From AV80 sp035536995 (lineage in GTDB: Bacteria > Verrucomicrobiota > Verrucomicrobiia > Chthoniobacterales > UBA10450), in NCBI GenBank assembly GCA_035536995.1, contig DATLNB010000030.1:26224-90223 (forward strand): a stretch of DNA of 64,000 nucleotides, written 5' to 3'. Position 1 is the stretch's first letter. Each line of letters starts with the position of its first letter. Shown here piece by piece: positions 51,742 through 61,000 of the stretch. The translations under genes and the position numbers were made by a program. The notes under the pieces are model-generated. The model made no database searches, was not told where the DNA came from, and saw nothing but the letters and a program-made list of their open reading frames with translations.

Positions 51742-52781
51742 AGCAGGGACAATTGGGTTTCGTCCTGCTCCGTTGTCGCGAAGCGGACGCCCACACCGAT
51801 CAATCGCACCGGCTTTCCGGTCCGGGCGAAGGCTTCGTGAAGCAAGAGGCGAAACTGCTCCAGCGACGGCTCCAACCCGGCCCGCTCAATCGTGGTCCGG
51901 GTAAAGTCGGAGAACTTCAACTTCACAAAGATCTTTGTGATTGTCCGGGTTGATTCCTTTTGGGCGAGGTCGGCCATCAATTCTTCGAATAGCTCGGGGA
52001 TTTTCTCCTCGCATTCAGCGACCGTTTCGAAGTCGCTCGAGAAGGTTTCCTCAGTGCTGAGCGATTTACGCTCCCGATCGGGCTCTACCGGCCGATCGTC
52101 GATCCCGCGGCAAAGCTCGTAGAGCTCCACCCCGAATTTGCCGAAATGCTCCTGGAGCGCGATCCGCGACAATCGCTGCATATCGCGGCACGTTACGATC
52201 CCGAGTTTCTCCAGTTTTCGTTCCGTCACTTCGCCGATTCCCCACAGCTTCCGGACCGGTAGGTTTTCCATGAACGTCGGGACCTCATCGGGTTTCACCT
52301 CGAACTGCCCGTTGGGTTTTTTCAGGTCGCTGGCAATCTTTGCGATCAACTTGTTAGGCCCGATTCCGGCCGAAGCGGTTAATTTCGTCTTGCCGAAGAT
52401 CAAGCCGCGAATGACCTGGGCCAGCGGGCCTGGCGCGCCGGGGTGATGGCTCACGTCGAGGTAGGCCTCATCCAGGGAGAGTGGCTCCACCAGCGGCGTA
52501 AAACGAAAAAGAATATCGCGGATCACCACTGCTTCTTTGCGATAAACGTCGAAGCGCGTCGGCAGAATAATAAGGTTAGGGCAGCGCTGTAACGCCATGA
52601 AGGTGGGCATGGCGGAATGGATGCCGAACTCGCGCGCCTCGTAGTTGCACGTTGTCAGGACGCCCCGGCGGTCGCGCGCTCCACCGACGCCGACAGGTTT
52701 GCCTTTTAACGACGGACGGTCCCGGATCTCGATGGCCGCGTAAAAGCAGTCCATGTCCAGATGAATGATCGCGCGCGTCAC
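51738..52781 (-). CDS. dinB: DNA polymerase IV (Y family)
   Basis: 347 residues from GTG 52781 (VTRAIIHLDMDCFYAA). An upstream ATG at 52880 lies in a palindromic repeat and gives an unlikely leader, so it was rejected. Catalytic acids: HLDMDCFYAAIE and SLDEAYLDVS; thumb and little-finger domains follow (GIGPNKLIAKIASDLKKP, LWGIGEV). It performs translesion synthesis. It probably functions alone; no SOS box was identified. Confidence 0.94.
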   Translation of the reverse strand: MTRAIIHLDMDCFYAAIEIRDRPSLKGKPVGVGGARDRRGVLTTCNYEAREFGIHSAMPTFMALQRCPNLIILPTRFDVYRKEAVVIRDILFRFTPLVEPLSLDEAYLDVSHHPGAPGPLAQVIRGLIFGKTKLTASAGIGPNKLIAKIASDLKKPNGQFEVKPDEVPTFMENLPVRKLWGIGEVTERKLEKLGIVTCRDMQRLSRIALQEHFGKFGVELYELCRGIDDRPVEPDRERKSLSTEETFSSDFETVAECEEKIPELFEELMADLAQKESTRTITKIFVKLKFSDFTRTTIERAGLEPSLEQFRLLLHEAFARTGKPVRLIGVGVRFATTEQDETQLSLL

Positions 52782-52789
52782 TAACCAAT

Positions 52790-52890
52790 GTAGAGGCGCT
52801 TGTGCCAAGCGCCTAGGCCGGGCGTGACACCGGCGCTTGGCACAAGCCCAGGCGTGGGGGGAGACCGGCGCTTGGCACAAGCGCCTCTAC
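52790..52890. repeat. Palindromic element: perfect 24-bp inverted repeat with internal third copy
   Basis: The arm 52790-52813 is repeated as an exact reverse complement at 52867-52890; a shorter third copy (GGCGCTTGGCACAAGCC, 52832-52848) lies between in the right-arm orientation. Each arm is itself partly self-complementary around GGCGCTTG/CAAGCGCC. It fills the gap between dinB and the UPF0173 gene. It looks like a REP/MITE-type element; the comparable one at 61205-61280 has a different sequence. Confidence 0.85.
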
Positions 52891-52905
52891 AGCTGATCTT
52901 ACCTG

Positions 52906-53586
52906 ATGAAATTCACGTATTACGGCCACGCTTGCTTCGCGGTGGAGGCCGGCGGGGCAACACTGCTCTTCGATCCCTTCATCTCGCCGAACCCCCTCGC
53001 CAAAGACGTCGATGTCAGCAAAGTCGCGGCCGATTTCATTCTCGTCTCCCATGGGCACGGGGATCACGTCGCGGATGTTGTCGAGATCGCGAACCGCACC
53101 GGCGCTACGGTGATCGCGCCGTATGAGGTGGGGACGTGGTTCGAAGGGAAGGGGGTCAAGCACGTCCAGGCAATGAACCACGGGGGCTCGGCCGCGATGA
53201 CATTTGGCCGGGTCAAACTCACGAGCGCCGTTCACAGCAGCTCGATGCCGGACGGTTCTTACGGCGGCAATCCCTGCGGATTTGTCATCGAAAGCAATGA
53301 CGGAAGCTTTTATTACTCCGGCGATACGGCCCTGACCTTTGACATGAAACTTGTCGGCGAGGCGACCAAGCTGCGTTTTGCGGTTTTCCCAGTCGGTGAT
53401 TTTTTCACCATGGGAATCGACGACGCGTTGCGCGCGGCGGAGTTTGTCGGGGCAAAAAAGTTGGTCGGCGTCCACTACGACACGTTCCCGCCGATCAAGC
53501 TCGACCGGCCCGCAGCGCGGCAAGCCGCCGCGGCCGCTGGCCGAGAGTTACTGCTGCCCGCCATCGGAGAAACGATCGACATTTAG
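52906..53586 (+). CDS. UPF0173 metal-dependent hydrolase (beta-lactamase fold)
   Basis: 226 residues. MKFTYYGHACFAVE, LLFDPFISPNP, LVSHGHGDHVADV (the HxHxDH metal motif), YYSGDTALTFDMKLVGE and VGVHYDTFPPI are the family markers. Physiological substrate unknown; related enzymes hydrolyse esters or phosphodiesters. It starts 16 bases after the palindromic element. Confidence 0.92.
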   Translation: MKFTYYGHACFAVEAGGATLLFDPFISPNPLAKDVDVSKVAADFILVSHGHGDHVADVVEIANRTGATVIAPYEVGTWFEGKGVKHVQAMNHGGSAAMTFGRVKLTSAVHSSSMPDGSYGGNPCGFVIESNDGSFYYSGDTALTFDMKLVGEATKLRFAVFPVGDFFTMGIDDALRAAEFVGAKKLVGVHYDTFPPIKLDRPAARQAAAAAGRELLLPAIGETIDI

Positions 53587-53658
53587 GGCTCAACTGCACG
53601 CGATCTCGTGAGCTGATCCGAATTAAAGACGAGGCCGCGAGGCATTCGCGCGACGGAT

Positions 53659-53940
53659 ATGAACCTGAATCTTGTTCATAAGCTTCTCCAGGCCGCGGAG
53701 GGTCAGCCGTATGGTTTCCTAAAGGTGACCGGGCGTGAACTGGCCCGCGAAGTCGAGCTGATGACGGCCGCGGGGCTGGTCGAGTCGTCTGAAACTGTCC
53801 GGGGCCTGGAAACCTACGCCGTCATCAAGCGAGTGACCGAAGCCGGGCATTCGTTTTTGCGAGCATTTCCAGACCGGCCTGAGTTGGAGTGCACTGAGTC
53901 ATCTCGCTCTCATGAGCCCGTTCGGGCTGGCGCTTCTTGA
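53659..53940 (+). CDS. Small hypothetical protein, winged-helix-like
   Basis: 93 residues. LVHKLLQAAEGQPYGFLKVTGRELAREVELMTAAGLVES followed by VIKRVTEAGHSFLRAF looks like a winged-helix of the DUF2513/phage-regulator type (helices, then a strand pair with TEAGHSFL). The assignment is by eye only. The start of the next ORF lies just after the stop. Confidence 0.5.
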   Translation: MNLNLVHKLLQAAEGQPYGFLKVTGRELAREVELMTAAGLVESSETVRGLETYAVIKRVTEAGHSFLRAFPDRPELECTESSRSHEPVRAGAS

Positions 53941-53947
53941 AAAGCAT

Positions 53948-54400
53948 ATGATTACTCAGGACCGGGTCCGCGAACATTCTCCACCGAAATTCAACGAACG
54001 AATTGCCCGCGCCACGCAACGCCGGGTTTTGCGCGCCGGAGGCGAAAGTAAAACGGCGCTTTCTCACCGTCTGGAGAGGCTGGACGAGGAGTGGGACATG
54101 GAGCGCGTCCTGGAAACGAATGCCTCCGCCCTGGCCCTGGGCGGTCTCCTGCTCGGGCTCTTCGTTAACCGAAAATTCCTGGCCATCCCTTGCCTCGTCC
54201 TGCCGTTTCTCCTTCAGCACGCCACCCAGGGGTGGTGCCCGCCGGTGGCATTCTTTCGGAGCCGGGGAGTCCGGACTCGCAAGGAGATCGATACCGAGAA
54301 ATTTGCGGTGAAAGCGCTGCGCGGAGACTTTGCGGGCGTTGAAGGTCGAGACGATCCGAGCGACCGGGCCCGAGCCGCGTGGCAAGCCGCCAACGCCTGA
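53948..54400 (+). CDS. Hypothetical protein, DUF2892/YgaP-like membrane domain
   Basis: 150 residues from ATG 53948, 7 bases after the preceding stop. ERLDEEWDMERVLETNASALALGGLLLGL begins a central hairpin of two hydrophobic segments (ALALGGLLLGLFV and FLAIPCLVLPFLLQH), then a conserved-looking GWCPPVAFFRSRGVRTRKEIDTEKFAVKALRGDF. The GWCPP and TRKEID elements resemble proteins with a DUF2892-type inner-membrane domain. Function unknown. Confidence 0.6.
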   Translation: MITQDRVREHSPPKFNERIARATQRRVLRAGGESKTALSHRLERLDEEWDMERVLETNASALALGGLLLGLFVNRKFLAIPCLVLPFLLQHATQGWCPPVAFFRSRGVRTRKEIDTEKFAVKALRGDFAGVEGRDDPSDRARAAWQAANA

Positions 54401-54407
54401 CGACTTC

Positions 54408-54447
54408 TCCAAAACGGAAAACGGCGGCAACCTTTCGATCGCCGCCG
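54408..54447 (-). terminator. Rho-independent terminator of the Spy-like gene
   Basis: CGGCGGC (54422-54428) and GCCGCCG (54441-54447) form a perfect 7-bp stem with a 12-base loop; read on the minus strand it is followed by TTTTCCGTTTT. It lies 22 bases beyond the stop of the minus-strand gene at 54470, and may also stop the plus-strand gene ending at 54400. Confidence 0.7.
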
Positions 54448-54469
54448 CTCTGTCCGTCAACCTAATTGC

Positions 54470-54859
54470 TTACTGCTTTTTCAGCGCGTCGCGCATTTCC
54501 TGACGAGCCTTGCGCATGTTTTCCTGCGCCTTTTTCAGGGCGTCAAATTTCTGCTGCTGCTCGGGAGTCAGGATGGGTCGGATCTGGGCCATCGTGTTCT
54601 CGCGAATAGCGACCATCTTTTCCCGGGCCTCCTGGCGCGCAGCTTTCATCTGCGGCCTGGCCTGGTCCAGGATGGGTTGAATCTTGGCCTGCTGCTCGGG
54701 CGTCAAATCCAGCGCCCGGGTCATCCGTTCGATCGGATTCCCGCGTTTATGATGGCGGCGATTATGCCAGTCTCCATCTTTCCCCGGTGCTTCCTCAGCG
54801 AACGAGAGGGTGGCAAAGGCGGCGCACGCCGCCGTGAGTGCGATTAATCGTGATTTCAT
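54470..54859 (-). CDS. Spy/CpxP-like periplasmic protein
   Basis: 129 residues with a signal peptide (1-21, ending LSFA). Two LTPEQQ motifs (LDLTPEQQAKIQPIL and RPILTPEQQQKFDAL) are the mark of the Spy/CpxP helical hairpin family, ATP-independent periplasmic chaperones or stress sensors. A His/Arg patch (WHNRRHHKR) after the signal could bind metal. It is transcribed singly, with a clear terminator. Confidence 0.82.
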   Translation of the reverse strand: MKSRLIALTAACAAFATLSFAEEAPGKDGDWHNRRHHKRGNPIERMTRALDLTPEQQAKIQPILDQARPQMKAARQEAREKMVAIRENTMAQIRPILTPEQQQKFDALKKAQENMRKARQEMRDALKKQ

Positions 54860-54981
54860 TCTTATCTGTTCCTTTGTTTACGCGGCGCCCAGGGCAACCG
54901 CTTATGTCTGTGGAACCCGGCGCAGTGCCGGAAGTTGCGGTCTAATCCGAAAATATTTCGGGAGGACCGAGTGGCCGCTCG

Positions 54982-55344
54982 TTAGGCCTTCCGCTTCGGC
55001 GGAGGCGTCGGCATCGTCTCGAGTCTGGCCGTCACCGTCTGCGAGCCGTCGCTCAGATCGACCTCGCCGTCGGCGATTCGGACGACATTCATTTTGGTCG
55101 GTAACGGATTACGCACCGTGACTGTGTCGCCTTCGGTGAACTGCTGCCCATTGATGATGGCCATGCGGGGATTTCCGAGTGAGATAGCGGTGACGCGGAG
55201 CCCGGCGGCGCTGAGCTTTGACGCCGCTTGAGGGCGGTTGCAGCCGGATGCGGAAAGCAGAATAGCCAGGAGGGCAACAGTCGCGAAGCCTGTGCGCGCA
55301 ACGCGGCCACTGCTGGAAACGAGGGGGGATATTGAAGAGAACAT
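54982..55344 (-). CDS. Putative lipoprotein
   Basis: 120 residues. A hydrophobic leader ends in LSASGC, a lipobox with Cys35, after an extended N-region that may start too early. The mature part TAISLGNPRMAIINGQQFTEGDTVTV resembles the small beta domain of pilus/secretion periplasmic proteins (GspB/PilP-like C-terminal domains that begin VAIINGxxV), by eye only. The tail ends in KRKA. Function unknown. Confidence 0.6.
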   Translation of the reverse strand: MFSSISPLVSSSGRVARTGFATVALLAILLSASGCNRPQAASKLSAAGLRVTAISLGNPRMAIINGQQFTEGDTVTVRNPLPTKMNVVRIADGEVDLSDGSQTVTARLETMPTPPPKRKA

Positions 55345-55353
55345 GGCCGTTCG

Positions 55354-55626
55354 TTAGCAGCGCGCGTTCCATCGCCGCGCTTCCGAAACCCGGTTAGCGT
55401 CGCTCGGGTTGCTTTTCCCAGCGCCAAACAGGCCCATCAACCGGATCGACCAGCTCAGCCACTCGGTCGAAACAGCACGTGAGACGAAGAATTCCCGCAG
55501 ACCGTTTGCGGGTACCATCCCTGAGGCTGGAACGTAAGCGTCAGCGCCCTCGATCGCCACGCGGAGATTTTCAGCGGAGTGGGGGACGAGCCGGAGCCGC
55601 GCTGTCTTGAGATGTTGCGGAAGCAT
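55354..55626 (-). pseudogene. Truncated GNAT acetyltransferase fragment
   Basis: The first 60 or so residues, LKTARLRLVPHSAENLRVAIEGADAYVPA then NGLREFFVSRAVSTEWLSWS, look like the N-terminus of a GNAT/RimJ-type acetyltransferase. The acetyl-CoA-binding core is missing: after about residue 60 the frame turns into an unrelated tail (FGAGKSNPSDANRVSEARRWNARC) and stops at 90 residues, half the usual length. Probably a decaying remnant; a short functional protein is less likely. Confidence 0.5.
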
Positions 55627-55735
55627 TTTGGCGCCGGCAATGCAATCGCCGCCACCATAGTGAACCCCGGCCCCGGATTACGAACCTCGAATAAGGGTTG
55701 ACCCGATGCCCGGCGACCGGGCAACACTTCGCCCG

Positions 55736-57553
55736 ATGTTCAGGCGAATTTTTAAATGGAGCCTCCGGCTGATCGCCGTGTTGCTCGTAGTGCTCGGGAT
55801 ATTTCTGGTCAATTTGATCTGGTTCAGACCTTGGAGCCTGAACCTGTTCTACGAAAAAATATTCGTGCGCCTGCTTTTCCAGGAACCCGAGCTGTTGTCC
55901 TCCCTGGGCTTGGTTGAGCAATTCGGCTTCACCGGGCACAACGCAAAACTGGGGGACGCGTCTCCGGCGCATCAGCAACGCTACTTCGATCAGGCGAAGC
56001 AAAATCTGGCCGATCTCCGCGCTTATCCGCTGGAGCGGCAGAACGATTCGCAACGGCTCTCCACCCACATTCTGGAGTGGTATCTCGACCGTGAGATCCA
56101 GGGAGAACAATTCCGCTTCCACAGTTACCCGGTGAATCAGCTCTTCGGGGTCCAGAATGAGTTCCCCACTTTCATGGCCAACACCCATCGCCTTCGCACG
56201 CCGCGGGACTGCGAATATTACCGCCAGCGTTTGCAGGCTGTGGCGGTAAAGTTCGACCAGCTGATCGAGAGTCTGAAGGCTCGCGAAGAGAGGGGTATCC
56301 TGCCCCCGCGGTTCGTCGTCGAAAAGGTCTTGCTGGAGATGAACAACTTCATCAGCCAGCCCCCGTCCGAGAATATCCTGGCGACCTCGTTCAAGGCGCG
56401 AGCGGCTAAGATCGACGGGCTGACGGACGAGCAGCGGGCCGGTTTTCAAAAGCGCATCGAGACCGCAGTCGGAGACTATGTTTACGGGGCCTATCGAAAG
56501 CTGATCGATTATTTCAACGGCGTGCTGCCGAGGACGACCACCGATGATGGCGTTTGGAAACTGCCCGACGGCCAGGCCTTTTACGCCTACGCCTTGCGAA
56601 AAAATACGACGACAACGATGCCGCCCGAAGAGGTCCACGATCTCGGCCTTCGGGAAGTGGCGAGGATCGAAGGGGAGATGCGCGGTCTTCTTGACGCGAA
56701 CGGTTTCGCCGGCAGGCCAGTCCTCGAGTCGATTGAGGCCTTGCGGAAAGATCCGCGGTTCCTTTACCCGAACGACGACAACGGGCGCGCCCAAGTGCTG
56801 GCTGAATACACGCGAATCATCCAGGAGGCGATCGGTCGCTGTCCGCAATTATTCGGGACATTGCCGAAAGCGAAGATTGAGGTGCAGCGCGTGCCCGTCT
56901 TCAAGGAGGCGACTTCGGCCGGCGCCTATTACAACGGCGCGTCGCTGGATAGAGTTCGGCCGGGAATCTTTTACGCGAACCTGCGCGACCTAAACGAAAT
57001 TCCGAAATGGAGCATGCGAACCCTGGCCTACCACGAAGGAGTCCCAGGCCATCACTGGCAAATCGCCACCGCCCAGGAATTGAAAGGGCTACCGCAATTC
57101 CGGAAGCTGATTCCGTTCACCGCCTACCAGGAGGGCTGGGCCCTTTACACCGAATGGCTGGCGAAAGATGCGGGTTGGTACGAGGGCGATCCCTTCGGCG
57201 ATCTGGGCCGGTTGCAGGCAGAACAGTTCCGGGCGGTGCGGCTCGTCGTCGATACCGGGATTCACGCGAAACGATGGACCCGCGAGCAGGCGATCGCGTA
57301 CATGCGCGAGAAGACGGGGATGGGCGAGAAGGAAGTCACCGCCGAAATCGAACGCTACATCGTGAACCCGGGACAGGCCTGCGCTTACAAGGTGGGCATG
57401 CTGAAGATCCAGGAGTTACGAAAACGGGCGCAGGACGGGCTCGGGGCAAAGTTCGATCAGCGGCAGTTCCACGACGTCGTTTTGAAGAACGGCGCGTTGC
57501 CGCTGGAAATCCTGGAAGAGCAGATAACTGATTACATTCAGCGGGCGAAATAG
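55736..57553 (+). CDS. DUF885 family putative peptidase, membrane-anchored
   Basis: 605 residues from ATG 55736. One N-terminal membrane segment (LIAVLLVVLGIFLVNLIWF), then a large helical domain. The zinc-type motif HEGVPGHHWQ near residue 432 and EGWALYTEWLAK some 35 residues later are diagnostic of DUF885, which has a thermolysin-like His/Glu arrangement. It probably acts on peptides outside the inner membrane. Transcribed alone; ends 15 bases before a convergent gene. Confidence 0.88.
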   Translation: MFRRIFKWSLRLIAVLLVVLGIFLVNLIWFRPWSLNLFYEKIFVRLLFQEPELLSSLGLVEQFGFTGHNAKLGDASPAHQQRYFDQAKQNLADLRAYPLERQNDSQRLSTHILEWYLDREIQGEQFRFHSYPVNQLFGVQNEFPTFMANTHRLRTPRDCEYYRQRLQAVAVKFDQLIESLKAREERGILPPRFVVEKVLLEMNNFISQPPSENILATSFKARAAKIDGLTDEQRAGFQKRIETAVGDYVYGAYRKLIDYFNGVLPRTTTDDGVWKLPDGQAFYAYALRKNTTTTMPPEEVHDLGLREVARIEGEMRGLLDANGFAGRPVLESIEALRKDPRFLYPNDDNGRAQVLAEYTRIIQEAIGRCPQLFGTLPKAKIEVQRVPVFKEATSAGAYYNGASLDRVRPGIFYANLRDLNEIPKWSMRTLAYHEGVPGHHWQIATAQELKGLPQFRKLIPFTAYQEGWALYTEWLAKDAGWYEGDPFGDLGRLQAEQFRAVRLVVDTGIHAKRWTREQAIAYMREKTGMGEKEVTAEIERYIVNPGQACAYKVGMLKIQELRKRAQDGLGAKFDQRQFHDVVLKNGALPLEILEEQITDYIQRAK

Positions 57554-57567
57554 GCCCCGATGCGACC

Positions 57568-58014
57568 CTACCAACTGTAGACCGCTTTTCCTTCGGCAAG
57601 CGCAACGCGGGTTCCGACGGCTATGCAAAGGGCGGCTGCGCTCTTCTGCTCCTCGAAGACGTGCACTCGGACGTATACGGTGACCGGCCCTTTGGTTGAA
57701 CCGGCCAATCCGCTTTTCTCGAGGTCTTCCTTCGCGAACGCGATCTGACCATAAGGAGTCGCGCTTTTCGACGTGTCCTTGGCGATGTAATGAATCAGCC
57801 CATCGCCTTTGGGGACGCCCTCCCCGAGAAGTCTGGCCAGCTCCACACGCACGACTTTGTTTTTTAGTTCGACCTTCTGTTCCTCGATCTGCTGGAAAGT
57901 GTAAGTCTTCTCACTGACCGGCGCCGGCAACGGCTTGCGTGCTTCTTTCTCCGCCGCGAATAAGAGCGAGCAAAAAGCGCCACTAACCAGCACGGAGATA
58001 AAGAGTGCTTTCAT
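57568..58014 (-). CDS. Secreted hypothetical protein
   Basis: 148 residues from ATG 58014, four bases after the dehydrogenase stop. Signal peptide about 1-20 (ISVLVSGAFCSLLFA). The mature part (YTFQQIEEQKVELKNKVVRVELARLLGEG ... GPVTVYVRVHV) reads like a small OB-type beta barrel. The function is unknown; position suggests co-transcription with the fused dehydrogenase gene, though the products act in different compartments. Confidence 0.6.
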   Translation of the reverse strand: MKALFISVLVSGAFCSLLFAAEKEARKPLPAPVSEKTYTFQQIEEQKVELKNKVVRVELARLLGEGVPKGDGLIHYIAKDTSKSATPYGQIAFAKEDLEKSGLAGSTKGPVTVYVRVHVFEEQKSAAALCIAVGTRVALAEGKAVYSW

Positions 58015-58018
58015 TGAT

Positions 58019-61000
58019 CTAGTTTTGATTTTGTAGAGAGCTTTGGATTGCGAAATTCTCAATCTGCTCCTTCACCTCGTGGGCAAAGTTCGCGGCGCCG
58101 GCGCCGTTCACCACTCGATGATCGAAGGTCAGCGAAAGGGTGATAACTTCCGTAGGCTCGCTTTTCGTGGCGTCGCCGATTGTTTCGTAATGGGCAGCTC
58201 CGATGAAGAGCGTGCCGATTGAAGGCGGAACCACAATCGGAGCCGCGGCCCGAACCCCAAACGCCCCGAGGCTGCTTATGACCAGCGGGGCGTTGACCGC
58301 GTCCACCCGTCCGCTCCGCGTTTCTGCGACCGTTTCGTCGTAACGTTTCAGGAAATCCGGCCAGTCACGTTTGTTGGCTTGCGTTACTACGGCCGTTGCG
58401 AGCCGGTCGCCTTCCAAGGCCACGGCAATCCCCAGATCGAAAACGTCGTTTTCGACAATCTGATCGTCTTCCAGGATGACCCGGCGAAACGGCGCATGTT
58501 TCTCCATTGCCCTGACCACGGCCCAAGCCAGCATCGCGGAAGGGGAAGCCGCCTTCGCGCCTTCTGCTTTCTTTGCCATTTCCCTGGCCGCCCGGATTGC
58601 CTCCCACCGCGCGTCGATCTGCAAATTCGCGGGCACTACACGCCCCAATCGACGGACGATAGTCGGCGAAAGCGCCGGCTCGATTCCGCGGCTCGCGTTC
58701 TTCGGGGGCGGTATCCGCGCCGGTTGCGGTACCGAAGCGGCGCTCGAAACAGAATCTCCGTTCCGATCGGGCGACACTTCCGCCGCTGCTTCGAGCTGAG
58801 TATCGAACGCGTCGCCTTCAGTCAGGATCGAACCAAGGTCCTGGCCGATATCAACCGTAGCGCCAACCTCCGTTTTCCATTCGCCCATCGTCCCCGCGAA
58901 GGAGGATTCGATCGGGTAAACCGCCTTGTCCGTTTCCACTTCGCAAAGCGGATCGTCCAGCTCGATCTTGTCGCCCGGTTTTTTCAGCAAAGTCACGACT
59001 TTGGCGTTGCGGATCCCTTCGCCCATGATCGGGACGAGGATTTTTTGCGAAGCGCCGTTGTTTCTGCTCCCCGAATCCGTAAGCCCGGCAGGGTTCACGT
59101 CCGGCTGCGGTTTATCCACGGGGCGAGCGGGCTCGTCGATCGCGGCTGCAACCCGCGGGCGCGACGCTTCCGTCGAGGACATCACACTTCTGAGGGCGCT
59201 CACGATCCGTTTCACATCAGGCAACGCCGCATATTCGTAGATGGGGTTATAACCGATCATCACGTTCGCCTTGCTCACCAGAGCGGGCGGGGCGAGGAGC
59301 TCACTCCAGATCTCCGGGCGGCCTGCGAGATGCGCCACAATCATCTGGCCGACACTGCAATTTTCACTGTCCTCCTGGACAACCACGAGGCGCCCTGTCC
59401 GGCCGACCGATTCCTCAATCGCTTCACGATCCCACGGCACGATGGAGCGGAGGTCGATGAGGTCGACGCTGATCTCGTCTCCAATTTCAGCCAGCGCTTC
59501 GAGCGATTTCTCGATCGTGTTTCCCCAGGCGACCAGCGTCACGTCCGAGCCTGCTTGTCGCTTCCGCGCTACACCCAGCGGCACCGCTTTCACCGGCTCG
59601 GCTGATTCGTGCTCGGCCCAGAGGAGATGCTTGGGCACAAGGACGAAGGTCGGGTCTTCGCAATGCATCGCCGTCCAAAGCAGACCGGCAGCGTCTTCCG
59701 GCGTGCTCGGTATCGCAACATTGATCCCGGGAAAGTGGGCCAGGGCGGCTTCGTTCGCCTGGCTGTGCCACAAACTTCCACCAGGTAAATAAGCGCCGTA
59801 CGGAGCGTAAATCACCACCGGGCATGTCCACGTTCCGAATGACCGCCAGCGCAATGTCGATAGATTCGTCACAAGCTGATTCCAGGCGGGTCCGATGAAA
59901 TCGATAAACTGGAGCTCGAAAACCGGCCGCTTCCCGTATGAAGCGAGACCGCACGCCACTCCCAGAATCGTCGATTCCGCCAGGGGTGAATTGAAAACCT
60001 GCTGCGGAAATTCCGTGGAAAGCTTCTGAGTCAGACGGAAGACGCCGCCCTTCGGGTCTTCGACGTCTTCGCCGAAGATGATGCGGTGGCCGCTCCTCTT
60101 CAGCCCAAGCCGCAACGTTTTGTTAATCGTATCGCCGATCCGATACTTCCCGGGCGGCAGAACTTCATCGTCGAGCTGCGGCAAAGGGGCCGTGACCTGC
60201 AATTGCAATTCGTCCGCCGACGGATCCTCCGCGCGCTCCGCCTCGCTGAACTCGCTCCGGATCCGCTCCTTGATTCCCTGGTCCAGCTTCGCGTAGTCCT
60301 CAGCCGATAGCACACCCTCGTCGATCAACTGCTCGCTCCAGCATCTCAACGGATCGCATTTCTCAGACTCGGCCAATTCTTCCGCGCTGCGGTAAAGCTT
60401 GTGGTCGTCCGAGCTGGTGTGGCTCGAGAGCCGTTCCATGTTGACCCAGAGAAAAACGGGGCCTTTGCCCGCCCGCATCGATTCGAACGCCTTGACCCCG
60501 GCATTGTAAATTTGCTCGACATCGCGGCCATCGACGTCCTGCCAGTCGTTAGGCTGGAGAACGTCCAGCGCGCGTGGGTTGATTTTGCGCGTCGGACTGC
60601 TGATCCCGTACTTGTTGTCTTCGACCACGAAAAGGACGGGCAGCTTTCGCTCTTTCGCGAAACAGACCGCCTCAAAGAAATCGCCCTGGCGGGTCGCTGC
60701 GTCACCGATGGTGGTCACAACAACGTTCGGTTTTTTGTCCAACTGAATGCCCCAGGCGATGCCGCACGCCGGCAGGAGCTGCGACCCGGTTGGCGTGGGC
60801 ACACTCCAGATTCCCCTCGACGCGTAACTGTAATGCGACGGCATCTGCCGTCCGTGGCTTTGCCCTTTGCGTTTCGCGAAATAATCCAGGGCCAGCTCGC
60901 GCGAAGCCACGCCGCGTCCGAGGACCAGCCCGCGGTCGCGATAATAGGGAACCACGTAGTCGCCATCGACCATCGCAAAACCGAGCGCCGCGAGCCCTTC

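Noticed and set aside
58379..59605. 408-residue plus-strand open frame
   Set aside because: Antisense shadow of the fused dehydrogenase, whose domains are unmistakable on the minus strand; composition is Arg/His-rich and featureless.
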